DNA of 45,757 nucleotides from Spirochaetaceae bacterium. GTDB lineage: Bacteria > Spirochaetota > Spirochaetia > Treponematales > Rectinemataceae. Positions 16,427 to 24,357 of this stretch are shown here, one piece after another; within the stretch, counting starts at the first letter, position 1; every line of letters begins with the position of its first letter. The notes beneath the pieces are model-generated. The model was given only the letters and a program-made list of their open reading frames with translations, searched no databases and was not told the DNA's origin. The stretch spans positions 1 to 45,757 of the forward strand of contig JANXYQ010000080.1 of the NCBI GenBank assembly GCA_025355995.1, read 5' to 3'. Both the position numbers and the translations under genes were made by a program.

Positions 16427-17515
16427 TCATACGCCCGCGAGCACGACGCGGTTGCGGCCTGCGCCCTTGCCCTCGAGCATCGCGCGCTCGGCCTCGGCGG
16501 CGGCCTCGGCGAGGCCTCGCCCGCCGATGGCCGCAATGCCCACCGTCACGGTGACCCGCAGGGGTGCCTCGGGAGGGCCGAAGGCCCTGGCCTCCACGCC
16601 CGACCTGATCCGCTCGCCCGAAACCGCGGCGTACTCGTCCGCGAGGCCGCGATAAACCACGGCGAAGGACTCGCCCTCCCAACGGCCGCACAGGTCGGCG
16701 CCGCGCACGATCGACGTCAGCGCCTTGGCCACGGATCCGAGGAGACGGTCCCCCTCCTCTCGCCCGCGCTCCCCGACCACCGACGCGAATCGATCGATGT
16801 CGACTATGGCCACGTGAGAGAGTCCGTGGTTCGAGAGCGGGTCCTCGAAGGATTCGCCCAGGCCCCTGCGGCTCAGCAGCCCCGTCAGGGGATCGTTGCG
16901 CGATCCGTCGGCGGTCCCGGCGCCGGGTCCCGCCGGGGCGCCCGCCGGCCTGGAAAGCCGCAGGGCTATCGCGCCGAAGGCCCCGACGAGAGCCAGGCAG
17001 GCGCCGGCCAGGACGGCCTCGACCCTTAGCGCGAGGCGGCCCCGCCGGAGCGACCGCGCCCTCTCCCCGCTCGAGACCGACACCCAGCCGATAGTCTTCC
17101 CGCTCCCGTCCTTCGCCGCGAAGACCGCGCCGAGGGCCGAGAGGAAGGGTCTCGCGGCATTCGCCGCGTCCGCACCCGCTTCTCCTGGCAAGGGGGCGGG
17201 AGGATCGCCGACGCCGAAGGAGATGACCGCGTCCTCGGCCAGGTAGCCGGCGAGCGAGCGCCGGATGGACGTTGCGTCGTCCGCCCGCTCCCCGCCCTTG
17301 AAGAGGTACCCGCCGCGCGAGCTCCAATCGCCCCGCCGGCTGAGCTCGAGGCGCTGAGCGACCGCCTCGGCCTCGGCGAGGCTCAGCGCGCGCGCGTCGG
17401 CCGCGAGTCGCCTCGCGACCGCTCCGGCCTCGTAGACCGATAAGCCAAAGGAAAAGGCCGCTAGGGCGAGGGCGGCGGCGACTCGGAGACGCAACGGACC
17501 GGCGCGCGAATTCAT
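16427..17515 (-). CDS. GGDEF-domain membrane protein with degenerate active site
   Basis: A 362-aa protein. A first hydrophobic helix lies at about residues 8-30 and a second at about 180-205 (VEAVLAGACLALVGAFGAIAL), enclosing an extracytoplasmic sensor region of about 150 residues. The C-terminal GGDEF domain begins NDPLTGLLSRRGL. The active-site motif reads EGESF (280-284) instead of GGDEF, losing the first glycine and the metal-binding glutamate. The RxxD inhibitory site (RGAD, 271-274) is kept at the right distance. The domain is probably inactive as a cyclase but could still bind c-di-GMP. The convergent neighbour is the DUF6941-like gene, and MtfA lies 51 bp away on the same strand. Confidence 0.85.
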   Translation of the reverse strand: MNSRAGPLRLRVAAALALAAFSFGLSVYEAGAVARRLAADARALSLAEAEAVAQRLELSRRGDWSSRGGYLFKGGERADDATSIRRSLAGYLAEDAVISFGVGDPPAPLPGEAGADAANAARPFLSALGAVFAAKDGSGKTIGWVSVSSGERARSLRRGRLALRVEAVLAGACLALVGAFGAIALRLSRPAGAPAGPGAGTADGSRNDPLTGLLSRRGLGESFEDPLSNHGLSHVAIVDIDRFASVVGERGREEGDRLLGSVAKALTSIVRGADLCGRWEGESFAVVYRGLADEYAAVSGERIRSGVEARAFGPPEAPLRVTVTVGIAAIGGRGLAEAAAEAERAMLEGKGAGRNRVVLAGV

Positions 17516-17523
17516 CCTAGAGA

Positions 17524-17552
17524 AGACTAGTTCGGCGAATCCCTTCGCGCAA
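17524..17552 (-). promoter_or_regulatory. Promoter of the degenerate GGDEF gene, near-leaderless
   Basis: Minus strand: TTGCGC at 17547-17552, 17 bp, TAGTCT at 17524-17529, only 8 nt before the ATG at 17515. There is no Shine-Dalgarno. The predicted start of transcription falls within about 2 nt of the ATG. Confidence 0.55.
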
Positions 17553-17566
17553 GGCGAGGGGACGCC

Positions 17567-18388
17567 TCAATCCCCTATCGGGTCCCGCCGGAAGAACAGA
17601 GCGAGCTGCCGGTACACCTCGGGATACTCCGAGCGGAGTAGGGCCGGCCTCTCGTAGAAATACTCGGTCGCCACGGCGAAGAATTCATCCGGCGATTCCG
17701 CGGCGTAAGAGTCTATGCGTGGTCCCCGCTTCGCGCGGCGCCCCCGCCCCCGGCGGGACGCGGGCGGGTCCAAGGAGGCGCGCAGGGACTCGTAGGCGGC
17801 GGAGAAAGCCTCGCGCCAGGCGCCATTGTCCATTCCCCCGTGCAAGGGCGGGCAGCCGTCGTAGACTCCGTCCCTGCCACCGTCGAGCTTGTGCGCCATC
17901 TCGTGGATCACCACGTTGTAGCCGTCGCCCCAGCCCGAAGCCTCTATATCGACGCGGGAGAGGGCGACCGGCCCCAGGTCGAAGGCCTCGCCCGAGAACT
18001 CGTCCTCGTACTCGTGGACTACGCCCGCGTCATCCACGTCCCGCTTGGTCACGTCGTATTCCCTAGGCGTCACGATGATCGTGGACCAGCCGGAATACCA
18101 GTCCAGGTCGAGGCCGAGGAGGGGCAGGCAGGCTTGGGCCGCAATGGAAACCTTGAGCTCGTCGTCGAGCTCGACACCGCCTACGGGATCGAAGCGCTTC
18201 TCGACCAGGAAGAGGGTGGAGAGCTCGCGCAGCCTGGAGCGATCGGTCGGTTCGGAGCCCGAGCCCGCCCCCAGCCAGCGGAAGATCTTGTGCTCCTTGA
18301 TCGCCCAGTCCCAAAGCTCGTCGTCGATGGGAAAGCGCTCGAGGGCGCGCTTGCGGCGCGCAGCGCGGAAGGGCGAGAAGAAACCCAT
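17567..18388 (-). CDS. mtfA: MtfA-like zinc metallopeptidase (M90 family)
   Basis: A 273-aa cytoplasmic protein of the MtfA family. In E. coli, MtfA binds the Mlc repressor and has aminopeptidase activity. The zinc site is clear: HEMAH at 162-166 followed by K-L-D, with the downstream glutamate in DEFFAVATEYFYERP. The preceding block GWSTIIVTPREYDV and the YxEFSGEA-like DEFSGEAFDLGPVALS also fit the family. The start is ATG 18388 (MGFFSPFR): a TTG at 18424 would add 12 residues, but that TTG belongs to a -35 element (TTGATC, 17 bp, TATCCT) ending 7 nt before the ATG. The gene has no Shine-Dalgarno. Confidence 0.88.
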   Translation of the reverse strand: MGFFSPFRAARRKRALERFPIDDELWDWAIKEHKIFRWLGAGSGSEPTDRSRLRELSTLFLVEKRFDPVGGVELDDELKVSIAAQACLPLLGLDLDWYSGWSTIIVTPREYDVTKRDVDDAGVVHEYEDEFSGEAFDLGPVALSRVDIEASGWGDGYNVVIHEMAHKLDGGRDGVYDGCPPLHGGMDNGAWREAFSAAYESLRASLDPPASRRGRGRRAKRGPRIDSYAAESPDEFFAVATEYFYERPALLRSEYPEVYRQLALFFRRDPIGD

Positions 18389-18395
18389 GCCGACC

Positions 18396-18424
18396 AGGAT
18401 AGCCTTCGAGGGGTGACAGATCAA
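18396..18424 (-). promoter_or_regulatory. Promoter of mtfA, near-leaderless
   Basis: Minus strand: TTGATC at 18419-18424, 17 bp, TATCCT at 18396-18401, 7 nt before the ATG. It decides the start codon, because the in-frame upstream TTG is the -35 box itself. Confidence 0.5.
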
Positions 18425-18462
18425 CCGCCGGCTGGTGTTTCATCATCAACGCTGCGAGACCT

Positions 18463-18490
18463 TTGTTTTTTACCGAACTTGCGGTATTTT
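18463..18490 (+). promoter_or_regulatory. Candidate promoter for the surface-repeat protein gene
   Basis: TTGTTT, 16 bp, TATTTT in an unusually A/T-rich patch. It leaves a leader of about 50 nt with AGGGGAGAG before the ATG at 18550. The gap 18425-18549 holds no other feature. Confidence 0.45.
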
Positions 18491-18549
18491 AACAGGGCGT
18501 GCGCTCCTTTACGGAGGCACGACACTTATCTCGCCTTAAGGGGAGAGCC

Positions 18550-19839
18550 ATGAAACGATTTATCCTTATCTTCGCCGCCGCGGCGCTGCTTAGCCAGGCC
18601 GCCACCGTCTTCGCCCAGGATTCCGGCGAACCATCCGAGCAATCAGTCCTAGAGGCCGCTCGAGCCAAGTACTTGCAGGACAAGGGCGCCGATGCCGAGG
18701 CGCCGCAACCCGCGCAGGCGCCAGAGGCCGACACGCAGTCTCAAGAACAGCCGCCCGCAAGCGCCGAAGAGCCGGCTGTAGTTCCCTTCGCCCCCATCCT
18801 CATATCCTTCGTCCCGGGGATTTCCTTTCCCTTCGGCTACTACGACGCGGCGCTCGCCGCAGGCTGGATATCCAACATGACCCGGGATATTTCGGGGGCC
18901 GAGGGAGCGGGCGTCTTCAATATCGCGAGGGACGTCCGTGGCTTCCAGGGGGCGGGCGTCTTCAATCTCACGAGGAAGGTCCTCGGGTTCCAGAGCGCCG
19001 GCGTCTTCAATATCGTGGACAGCGATTTTACGGGCTTCCAGGGCGCAGGCGTCTCCAACATCGTGAACGGGGCTTTCTCCGGATTCCAAGGCGCCGGGGT
19101 CTTCAACCTGGGCGGAAAGGTCAGGGCGCCCTTCCAGGGCGCCGGCGTCTTCAACATCGTCGAGGAAATCTACGGCTTCCAAGGGGCCGGCGTCTTCAAC
19201 ATCGCGGGCAAAGTGGTCGGCGGCCAGGCGGCGGGAATCTTCAATTCGGCCGACAGCGTCGTCGGCGTGCAGATCGGCCTCGTCAACGTCGCGGGGCACA
19301 TCGATGGGGTGCAGCTAGGCCTCGTCAATATCGCCGGCAACGGGGTCGATTCGATCGGCGCCACCTATGAGCCCGAGACCGGCTACGCCTACGCGCACTG
19401 GCAGGCCGGCACCCGGGCGCTTTACACCGTCGCCGGGCTCGGCGCTCCCTCGGGCGATTGGTTCCGCGATTATTCCGGCTTCGTGGCAAGCCTCGGCCTG
19501 GGCTCGCGCACGAGGGCCTTCGGCTTCAACGTCGACTTCGACGTATCCGCGGTGCAGGCCATAGGAGCCCTTCCATACGATACCTTCGACGCCTCGGGCG
19601 ACTGGAGCGATTGGGAAGGCTGGGCCATGATGAAGGCCTACCCCTCGATCCGACTCATGGCGGGCCTTCCCCTGGGAAGGCACCTTCAAGCAGTCGGCGG
19701 GATCAAGGCGGATATCGACGTGGACGCTCTCGGCGGCAGGGTTCCCGAGGCGCTCAAGGCGGGCTCGTCCTGGAGGGGCTCCCTCTTCGACCTGGGGTTC
19801 ACAGCCTATTACAAGTGGTTCTTCGGGGTGAAGATCTAG
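18550..19839 (+). CDS. Secreted surface-repeat protein (LA_2272-type repeats)
   Basis: A 429-aa exported protein. Residues 1-22 are a Sec signal peptide (MKRFILIFAAAALLSQAATVFA, with cleavage before QD). A Gln/Glu/Ala/Pro-rich linker follows. Then about ten tandem units, roughly residues 117-265, have the core G-[FVL]-Q-G-A-G-V-F-N-[IL], shifting at the end to VQIGLVNVAG. The same repeat type is annotated in Leptospira surface proteins (LA_2272 family) and in other spirochaetes. The C-terminal about 165 residues look like outer-membrane beta strands ending in aromatic ..YYKWFFGVKI, so it may be anchored in the outer membrane. The start is ATG 18550 after GGGGAGAG; an upstream ATG would disrupt the signal peptide. 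The FecR gene follows after 85 bp. Confidence 0.85.
   Translation: MKRFILIFAAAALLSQAATVFAQDSGEPSEQSVLEAARAKYLQDKGADAEAPQPAQAPEADTQSQEQPPASAEEPAVVPFAPILISFVPGISFPFGYYDAALAAGWISNMTRDISGAEGAGVFNIARDVRGFQGAGVFNLTRKVLGFQSAGVFNIVDSDFTGFQGAGVSNIVNGAFSGFQGAGVFNLGGKVRAPFQGAGVFNIVEEIYGFQGAGVFNIAGKVVGGQAAGIFNSADSVVGVQIGLVNVAGHIDGVQLGLVNIAGNGVDSIGATYEPETGYAYAHWQAGTRALYTVAGLGAPSGDWFRDYSGFVASLGLGSRTRAFGFNVDFDVSAVQAIGALPYDTFDASGDWSDWEGWAMMKAYPSIRLMAGLPLGRHLQAVGGIKADIDVDALGGRVPEALKAGSSWRGSLFDLGFTAYYKWFFGVKI
18898..19341 (+). repeat. About ten tandem coding repeats (GAGVFN units)
   Basis: Within the surface-repeat gene, a unit encoding GFQGAGVFNI and variants recurs about ten times with 17-20 residues per unit. 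The DNA of the cores is similar (ggcgcnggngtcttcaa) while the linkers vary. The last two units drift to VQIGLVNV and VQLGLVNI, which points to old, diverged duplications and not recent expansion. Confidence 0.85.
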
Positions 19840-19884
19840 AAAACCGCTCGCAAGGTTCGCTCGGGCGCGCTATATTTAGCGGGT

Positions 19885-19907
19885 GCGGGTCCCCGGCGGG
19901 GACCCGC
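19885..19907 (+). promoter_or_regulatory. Strong hairpin in the leader of the FecR gene
   Basis: Perfect 10-bp inverted repeat (GCGGGTCCCC / GGGGACCCGC) with a 3-nt GGC loop, ending 4 nt before the AAGGAG ribosome-binding site of the gene at 19925. It has no T-tract, so it is not an intrinsic terminator. It may stabilise the mRNA 5' end or control initiation. A TATATT at 19871-19876 just upstream could be a -10, without a convincing -35. Confidence 0.5.
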
Positions 19908-19924
19908 CCAAGGAGCGCATTATA

Positions 19925-21052
19925 ATGAAACGCGTCCTCATCGGCGTCCTGCTCGCTGTTTCGGCCATCGCGGCCTCGGCCCTTGCCTCTCCCAAGGTCG
20001 GGGCGATAGACTACGCGGAGGGCGCGATCTCCATCGGCCGCGGCGGGAAGACCATCTCCGCGCCGAACATCGGCGACCCGGTGCTTTCCGGCGACCTGAT
20101 ACGCACCCAGGGCGATGGCATGCTCGTCATCGCAATGGACAAGAACACCGGCATGGGCGGCAAGATCACCGTCAAGCCCAGATCGAGCCTCTATATAAAC
20201 CTCGACGCGGTCAAGGGCGAGCCCAGGACGCAGATACAGATCCTGACCGGTGCGATCGGCTCCAAGGTCAGCAAGGTGACGGGCAGCCCTACGGTCACCG
20301 TGACCTCGAGCAGCGCGGTGATGGCGGTACGCGGCACAGAGTTCGAAGTAGTGGTCTCCATCAACGCCAACGACGCCGGCGCCGATTCCCAGCAGCCGAC
20401 CCTGATCACCTGCACCGAGAGCAAGGTAGCCGTGAACGACGGCTCCGGCGAGGTCGAGGTACCCGCCGGCAAGGTGCTCGAGAAGCGACCCGGCGAGAAG
20501 CCCCGATTCGTCCCCGTCGCGGTCTCCTCGGTGAAGGGATACAGCCAGAAATGGATAGCCGACGAGATCTCGGCCTTCAGGGCCGACGCTCCCCGCGCCC
20601 TCGCCGACTACGCGAAGCGATATACCGATCTATCCGCCAAGTTCGCCGCCGCCTACGACGCCTTCCAGAAGTCGCCGACCCCCAAGAAGTGGGCCGACGA
20701 GGACAGGACCGGGGCTAAGATCAATCTCCTCGACCCCGCCGTCCTGCGCGAGAAAAAGGAGATCGCCGGCTACCTGCTCAACATCAAAAAGGTCCTCTTC
20801 ATCTTCGAGAGGGTCTATTACCGGGTGGACGAGATCTCGGACGCGATCGCGGGGACGGCCTACGAGAAGCGCGAGGTCAAGCCCGGCCAGACTGCAGGCG
20901 ACTTCATATCGGCGGTGAAGGCGGAGCGCGACAAGCTAGCCGCCGAGGTCGCTCGATACCACTACATCGAGGGCCTCTTCCAGCAGCGTAGCCCCGACGG
21001 GGATGCCTTCTCGAGCGACGACGATTTCTTCGCCTCTTCCGACGGTTTCTAG
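19925..21052 (+). CDS. FecR-domain exported protein
   Basis: A 375-aa exported protein. A signal peptide lies at residues 1-20 (MKRVLIGVLLAVSAIAASALA). The FecR-type domain is at about residues 25-165: GDPVLSGDLIRTQGDGMLVIAMD, GKITVKPRSSLYINLD, TQIQILTGAIGSKV, SPTVTVTSSSAVMAVRGTEFEVVV. The rest is helical with an acidic, Ser/Asp/Phe-rich tail (SSDDDFFASSDGF). No FecI-type sigma factor or TonB receptor is nearby, so this is a stand-alone periplasmic FecR protein, common in spirochaetes and of unknown role. The start at 19925 follows AAGGAG. Confidence 0.87.
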   Translation: MKRVLIGVLLAVSAIAASALASPKVGAIDYAEGAISIGRGGKTISAPNIGDPVLSGDLIRTQGDGMLVIAMDKNTGMGGKITVKPRSSLYINLDAVKGEPRTQIQILTGAIGSKVSKVTGSPTVTVTSSSAVMAVRGTEFEVVVSINANDAGADSQQPTLITCTESKVAVNDGSGEVEVPAGKVLEKRPGEKPRFVPVAVSSVKGYSQKWIADEISAFRADAPRALADYAKRYTDLSAKFAAAYDAFQKSPTPKKWADEDRTGAKINLLDPAVLREKKEIAGYLLNIKKVLFIFERVYYRVDEISDAIAGTAYEKREVKPGQTAGDFISAVKAERDKLAAEVARYHYIEGLFQQRSPDGDAFSSDDDFFASSDGF

Positions 21053-21067
21053 CGTCGCGAGTCGCGC

Positions 21068-21096
21068 TTGCCCGATGGGCCCGTAGGCGCTAGTCT
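21068..21096 (+). promoter_or_regulatory. Candidate promoter of the Cache-PAS-GGDEF gene
   Basis: TTGCCC at 21068-21073, 17 bp, TAGTCT at 21091-21096, 30 bp before the ATG at 21127. The leader carries GGTGGAGG as ribosome-binding site. Confidence 0.5.
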
Positions 21097-21126
21097 TCAT
21101 GTAAAGATAGCTTCGGTGGAGGCTCG

Positions 21127-22932
21127 ATGCCCGGTACCAGCGCCTTCCATAGGCCGAGTCGACGCCTTATTGCCGCCGTCACGGGGATCAGCCTTGCGAT
21201 CGGCGCCGTGCTGTGGCTCGACCTCGACGATTCGCGCCGCCAAGCCGTGGAGAACGCCCGGGCGGTCTCCGACAATATCAGCCGCCTCCTCTCCGAGCGC
21301 CTGGACGGCTCGGTAAGGGAGGTCGACTTCGTCCTACGGGACCTCGTCGACAGGATCGCGTCCCTGCCCTCGATCGCCGGCGCGCAGCGAGCCGCCGAGC
21401 TCGGCCGCCTCGTCGCGGCCAAGCGGGCCACCCTCCCTCAAGCCTCCTCGCTCGCGGTCCTGGACCCCTGGGGAAGGCCCATGGCAAACGATCCCCCCGG
21501 CGACGAGGCCGAGCGCTCGTACATCGGGGCCTTCGCGGCGGACGGGTCCCTCGACACGTCGACGCAGGCGGTGTTCGGCGGCGCCTACGCCGCCCCCGGC
21601 AACGCGCAAGGCGCGGCGCTCATCAGGGCGCGGGCGATCCGCGACCCGGGCGGCCGGCTGGTCGCCGTCGTCGCGGCGAGGATCGACGTCTCGATAGTCC
21701 AGCGAGAGCTCGCCGACCTCGAGCTGGGCGAGCACAGGATCATCGCGGTGACGGACCCGACCCTCAGGCTCATCGCGCGCAGGCCCCCGATGCCCGATGC
21801 CATCGGCGTCGAGGTCGTCGACGCCGCCATGCGCAGCCTATTGCGCTCGCTTAGGGAAGCGGGACGGGGCTCGGGCGCCATGCGCTCGGAGACGGGGCCG
21901 TATTTCTACTACGCGCGCGTGGGCGAGTTCCCCTTCTTCATCGCCATAGGCGAGGCGAGGGCCGACATCATGGCGGAATGGGAGAAGCGCCTCGCCGTCT
22001 ACGGGATAGCGGTGGCCGTCATCGTATCCCTCATGTTCCTCCTCGCGCGGCTCGTGGACAAGAATTTCGCGAGGAGCGCAGAGCTGGCCGCGCGGCTCGT
22101 CGCGATGGAGTCCGCCTCCGACATGATCGTCATAGCGGACCTGGAGGGCAACGCCGAATACGTGAACCCCTCCTTCGAGCGCACGACGGGGCTGCTCAAG
22201 GGCGAGGCCATCGGCACGCGGCGGGCCATCTTCGGCCTCGAGGAGGCCGACGCGGACGCTGCCCTCGCCGCGGCGGCCTCCGGCCAAAGCTGGCGCGGCG
22301 AGATCGCCGCCGCGCGCGCCGACGGCGAGGGGCTCATCGAGGAGGTGACCATCGCGCCCGTTCCCGGCCCCGGGGGCGAGCCCGTGCGCATCGTCGCCGT
22401 CCTCAGGGACATCACGGAGAGGCGCAAGCTCCAGGAACGCCTCGAGCGCCTCGCGCACTACGACTCTCTCACGGCCCTGCCCAACCGCGCGCTATTCTTC
22501 GACAGGCTCGACAGCGCAGTGGCCAGGGCCCGCCGCGAGGAGCGGCGCTTCGCCCTCCTCTTCATCGACCTGGACGGCTTCAAGGCGGTCAACGACCATT
22601 ACGGCCACGACGCCGGGGACTACCTCCTTTTCGAGATCGCGAGGAGGCTCAGGGCGGCGATCCGCGACTCCGATACTGCGGGGCGCATGGGCGGCGACGA
22701 ATTCACCGTCCTGCTCGACAACATCGCGAAACCCGAGGACGCAGAGGCGGTGGCCGACAAGATCCGGTCCTCGCTCTCGGAGCCCATCGATATCCCCGCC
22801 GGCACCCGCGTGAGCGTCGGCGCGAGCGTCGGCATCGCCGTTTTCCCCGACGACGGCAACGACGGAGAGACCGTCCTCAAGGCCGCGGATTCGGCCATGT
22901 ACACCATCAAGCTGGCGAGCGGAGGCCACTGA
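21127..22932 (+). CDS. Membrane sensor diguanylate cyclase (Cache-PAS-GGDEF)
   Basis: A 601-aa inner-membrane sensor. A membrane helix at about residues 13-33 and a second at about 292-312 (YGIAVAVIVSLMFLLARL) flank a periplasmic Cache-like region (SLAVLDPWGRPMANDPPGDEAERSYIGAF, RAIRDPGGRLVAVVAARID). A PAS domain with PAC-type end follows at about 325-435 (SASDMIVIADLEGNAEYVNPSFERTTGL; VRIVAVLRDITERRKLQE). The GGDEF domain begins HYDSLTALPNRALF and has an intact GGDEF at 522-526. An RxxD site (RDSD) lies five residues earlier, so it should be active and product-inhibited. It is one of three GGDEF proteins within 8 kb. Confidence 0.93.
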   Translation: MPGTSAFHRPSRRLIAAVTGISLAIGAVLWLDLDDSRRQAVENARAVSDNISRLLSERLDGSVREVDFVLRDLVDRIASLPSIAGAQRAAELGRLVAAKRATLPQASSLAVLDPWGRPMANDPPGDEAERSYIGAFAADGSLDTSTQAVFGGAYAAPGNAQGAALIRARAIRDPGGRLVAVVAARIDVSIVQRELADLELGEHRIIAVTDPTLRLIARRPPMPDAIGVEVVDAAMRSLLRSLREAGRGSGAMRSETGPYFYYARVGEFPFFIAIGEARADIMAEWEKRLAVYGIAVAVIVSLMFLLARLVDKNFARSAELAARLVAMESASDMIVIADLEGNAEYVNPSFERTTGLLKGEAIGTRRAIFGLEEADADAALAAAASGQSWRGEIAAARADGEGLIEEVTIAPVPGPGGEPVRIVAVLRDITERRKLQERLERLAHYDSLTALPNRALFFDRLDSAVARARREERRFALLFIDLDGFKAVNDHYGHDAGDYLLFEIARRLRAAIRDSDTAGRMGGDEFTVLLDNIAKPEDAEAVADKIRSSLSEPIDIPAGTRVSVGASVGIAVFPDDGNDGETVLKAADSAMYTIKLASGGH

Positions 22933-22968
22933 CCTCAGGCGAGGGGGCCCGCCCGCGAGGCCCTGTCG

Positions 22969-22997
22969 TTGACAAGCCGTCCGGGCTGACCTAGTAT
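22969..22997 (+). promoter_or_regulatory. Near-consensus promoter of the lipoprotein-SBP pair
   Basis: TTGACA at 22969-22974 (perfect), exactly 17 bp, TAGTAT at 22992-22997, 16 nt before the ATG at 23014. The predicted leader is about 10 nt and has no clear Shine-Dalgarno. Confidence 0.7.
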
Positions 22998-23013
22998 CGA
23001 TTTAAGAAAAACG

Positions 23014-24357
23014 ATGAAATATCCGCGCTCTTCCCTCATCGCCCTTTCCGCAACCCTGATCCTCGCGGCTTCCTGCGCTTCCTCCTCGGCTCCGGCGGCT
23101 CCTCCTGCGCCCGCCCCGGCTCCAGCGGAGCGCTCGGCCCTGGGCGAGGCCGAAATAGTGGCGGCCGGCGCCCTCCTCTTTTCCGAGGGCCGGATAGGCG
23201 ACGCGGCGAGGGCTTGGTCCGCGATAGCCGACCCCGCGGCACGGTCGCTCTACGTCTCCTTCGCAAGCGCCTATTCGGCCTTCGAAGCCTCCGTCGCCGT
23301 CGCCGAGAGGACGCTGGCCGAATCGGGGCCGGAGGCGGCCGTCGCGGCCGTCGCCGCCTGCGGGACCCCACCCGACCCTCCGGCGGGCGCCAGCGACGCC
23401 GGCGATCCCCTCGGCGCGGCGGCCCGCCTCGCTCGGGTCGGTTCCGAGGCGGCTATCGCCCTCGTGGCGAGGGCCACCGAGGCGGAGCGTGCGGCCGACG
23501 CGGACTTCGATTACGCGCGTGCCGGTAGGGGAAAAGACCCCGCGACGACCGCGGGCAAGGCGCAGGGCGGCTTCGAGGAGGCTGGCCGCCTCTATCGCGA
23601 CGCGCAGGTCTGGATACCGGACGCCGACGCCGACGCCCGCAGGGCCGACGCGAAGGCCGGAGCCGCCGAGCAGACCCGCAGGCGCCTGATCAAGGACTCC
23701 CTCCTATCCTTCCCCGACCGCATGGGCGAGGTGTTCGCCCGAGCCCCGTCGGAGCCCAACCGGCTCAGCGACCAGCAGCTGCTCGCCTACAACGCGGAGA
23801 CGGCCGCCATCATCTCCGGCGGGATCGCGGACTTCGACAAGTTCGTGGCCGAATACCCCGGTATCCTCGACCCCGCCACCGTCGAGAGGCTCAGGGACTC
23901 CGCGAGCGGCCTGTCGGTGCGCTTCGCGCGCATCGAGGCGACGATTAAGGCCGTCAAGGACAGGGGCAAGCCGCTCATTCCCCTCATCATCGGGATTTTC
24001 AACCCCCAGCCGGGCGATCCGATGAGGAGCCGGCCTGCGGCCTTCTCGGGCTCCTTGGCGGGAGGCTCCGATTGGTGGTGGGGCATCGCCGACATACCCA
24101 AGGGCCTCGCCCAGGACCTCGTCGTAACCATGAGCGATTCCCGCCCGGTTCGGGTCTACGCCGCGGGTTCGGGAGCCCGTCGCCCGGCCTCGGACCTCGT
24201 GAACCCCCTCTTCAAGATCGGCAATTCCTGGCCCGTGCTCAACGCTGGCGCCCGACTGGACGACGGAGTGTTCCATATCGAGGTCGGTCCCTTCCAGGGC
24301 GAGAGATACTCTGGCGAGGCGGTAGTCTACAAGTCCTTCATGACGAGGACCCGTTGA
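23014..24357 (+). CDS. Lipoprotein of unknown function
   Basis: A 447-aa lipoprotein. The signal peptide ends in the lipobox LAASC with Cys21, followed by a Pro/Ala-rich tether. The central part is helical and Ala/Asp/Arg-rich (TPR-like, not clear enough to call). The C-terminal about 120 residues, from IIGIFNPQPGDPMRSRPAAFSGSLAGG on, look beta-rich (GSDWWWGIADIPKG, DLVVTMSDSRPVRVYA, FHIEVGPFQGERYSGEAVVYKSF). I do not recognise the family. Its stop overlaps the TTG start of the next gene, a solute-binding lipoprotein, so the two are coupled. Confidence 0.8.
   Translation: MKYPRSSLIALSATLILAASCASSSAPAAPPAPAPAPAERSALGEAEIVAAGALLFSEGRIGDAARAWSAIADPAARSLYVSFASAYSAFEASVAVAERTLAESGPEAAVAAVAACGTPPDPPAGASDAGDPLGAAARLARVGSEAAIALVARATEAERAADADFDYARAGRGKDPATTAGKAQGGFEEAGRLYRDAQVWIPDADADARRADAKAGAAEQTRRRLIKDSLLSFPDRMGEVFARAPSEPNRLSDQQLLAYNAETAAIISGGIADFDKFVAEYPGILDPATVERLRDSASGLSVRFARIEATIKAVKDRGKPLIPLIIGIFNPQPGDPMRSRPAAFSGSLAGGSDWWWGIADIPKGLAQDLVVTMSDSRPVRVYAAGSGARRPASDLVNPLFKIGNSWPVLNAGARLDDGVFHIEVGPFQGERYSGEAVVYKSFMTRTR

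Noticed and set aside
18388-18424. TTG start at 18424 for mtfA
   Set aside because: It is the -35 box of a TTGATC-N17-TATCCT promoter 7 nt before ATG 18388, and the added residues do not match the family.
18898-19341. CRISPR-like array
   Set aside because: The repeats are coding, variable and in frame with a signal-peptide protein, with linkers of similar amino-acid type; no cas genes are present.
24072-24353. N-terminal extension of the solute-binding protein
   Set aside because: It lies inside the upstream lipoprotein gene in another frame and would bury the signal peptide and lipobox.
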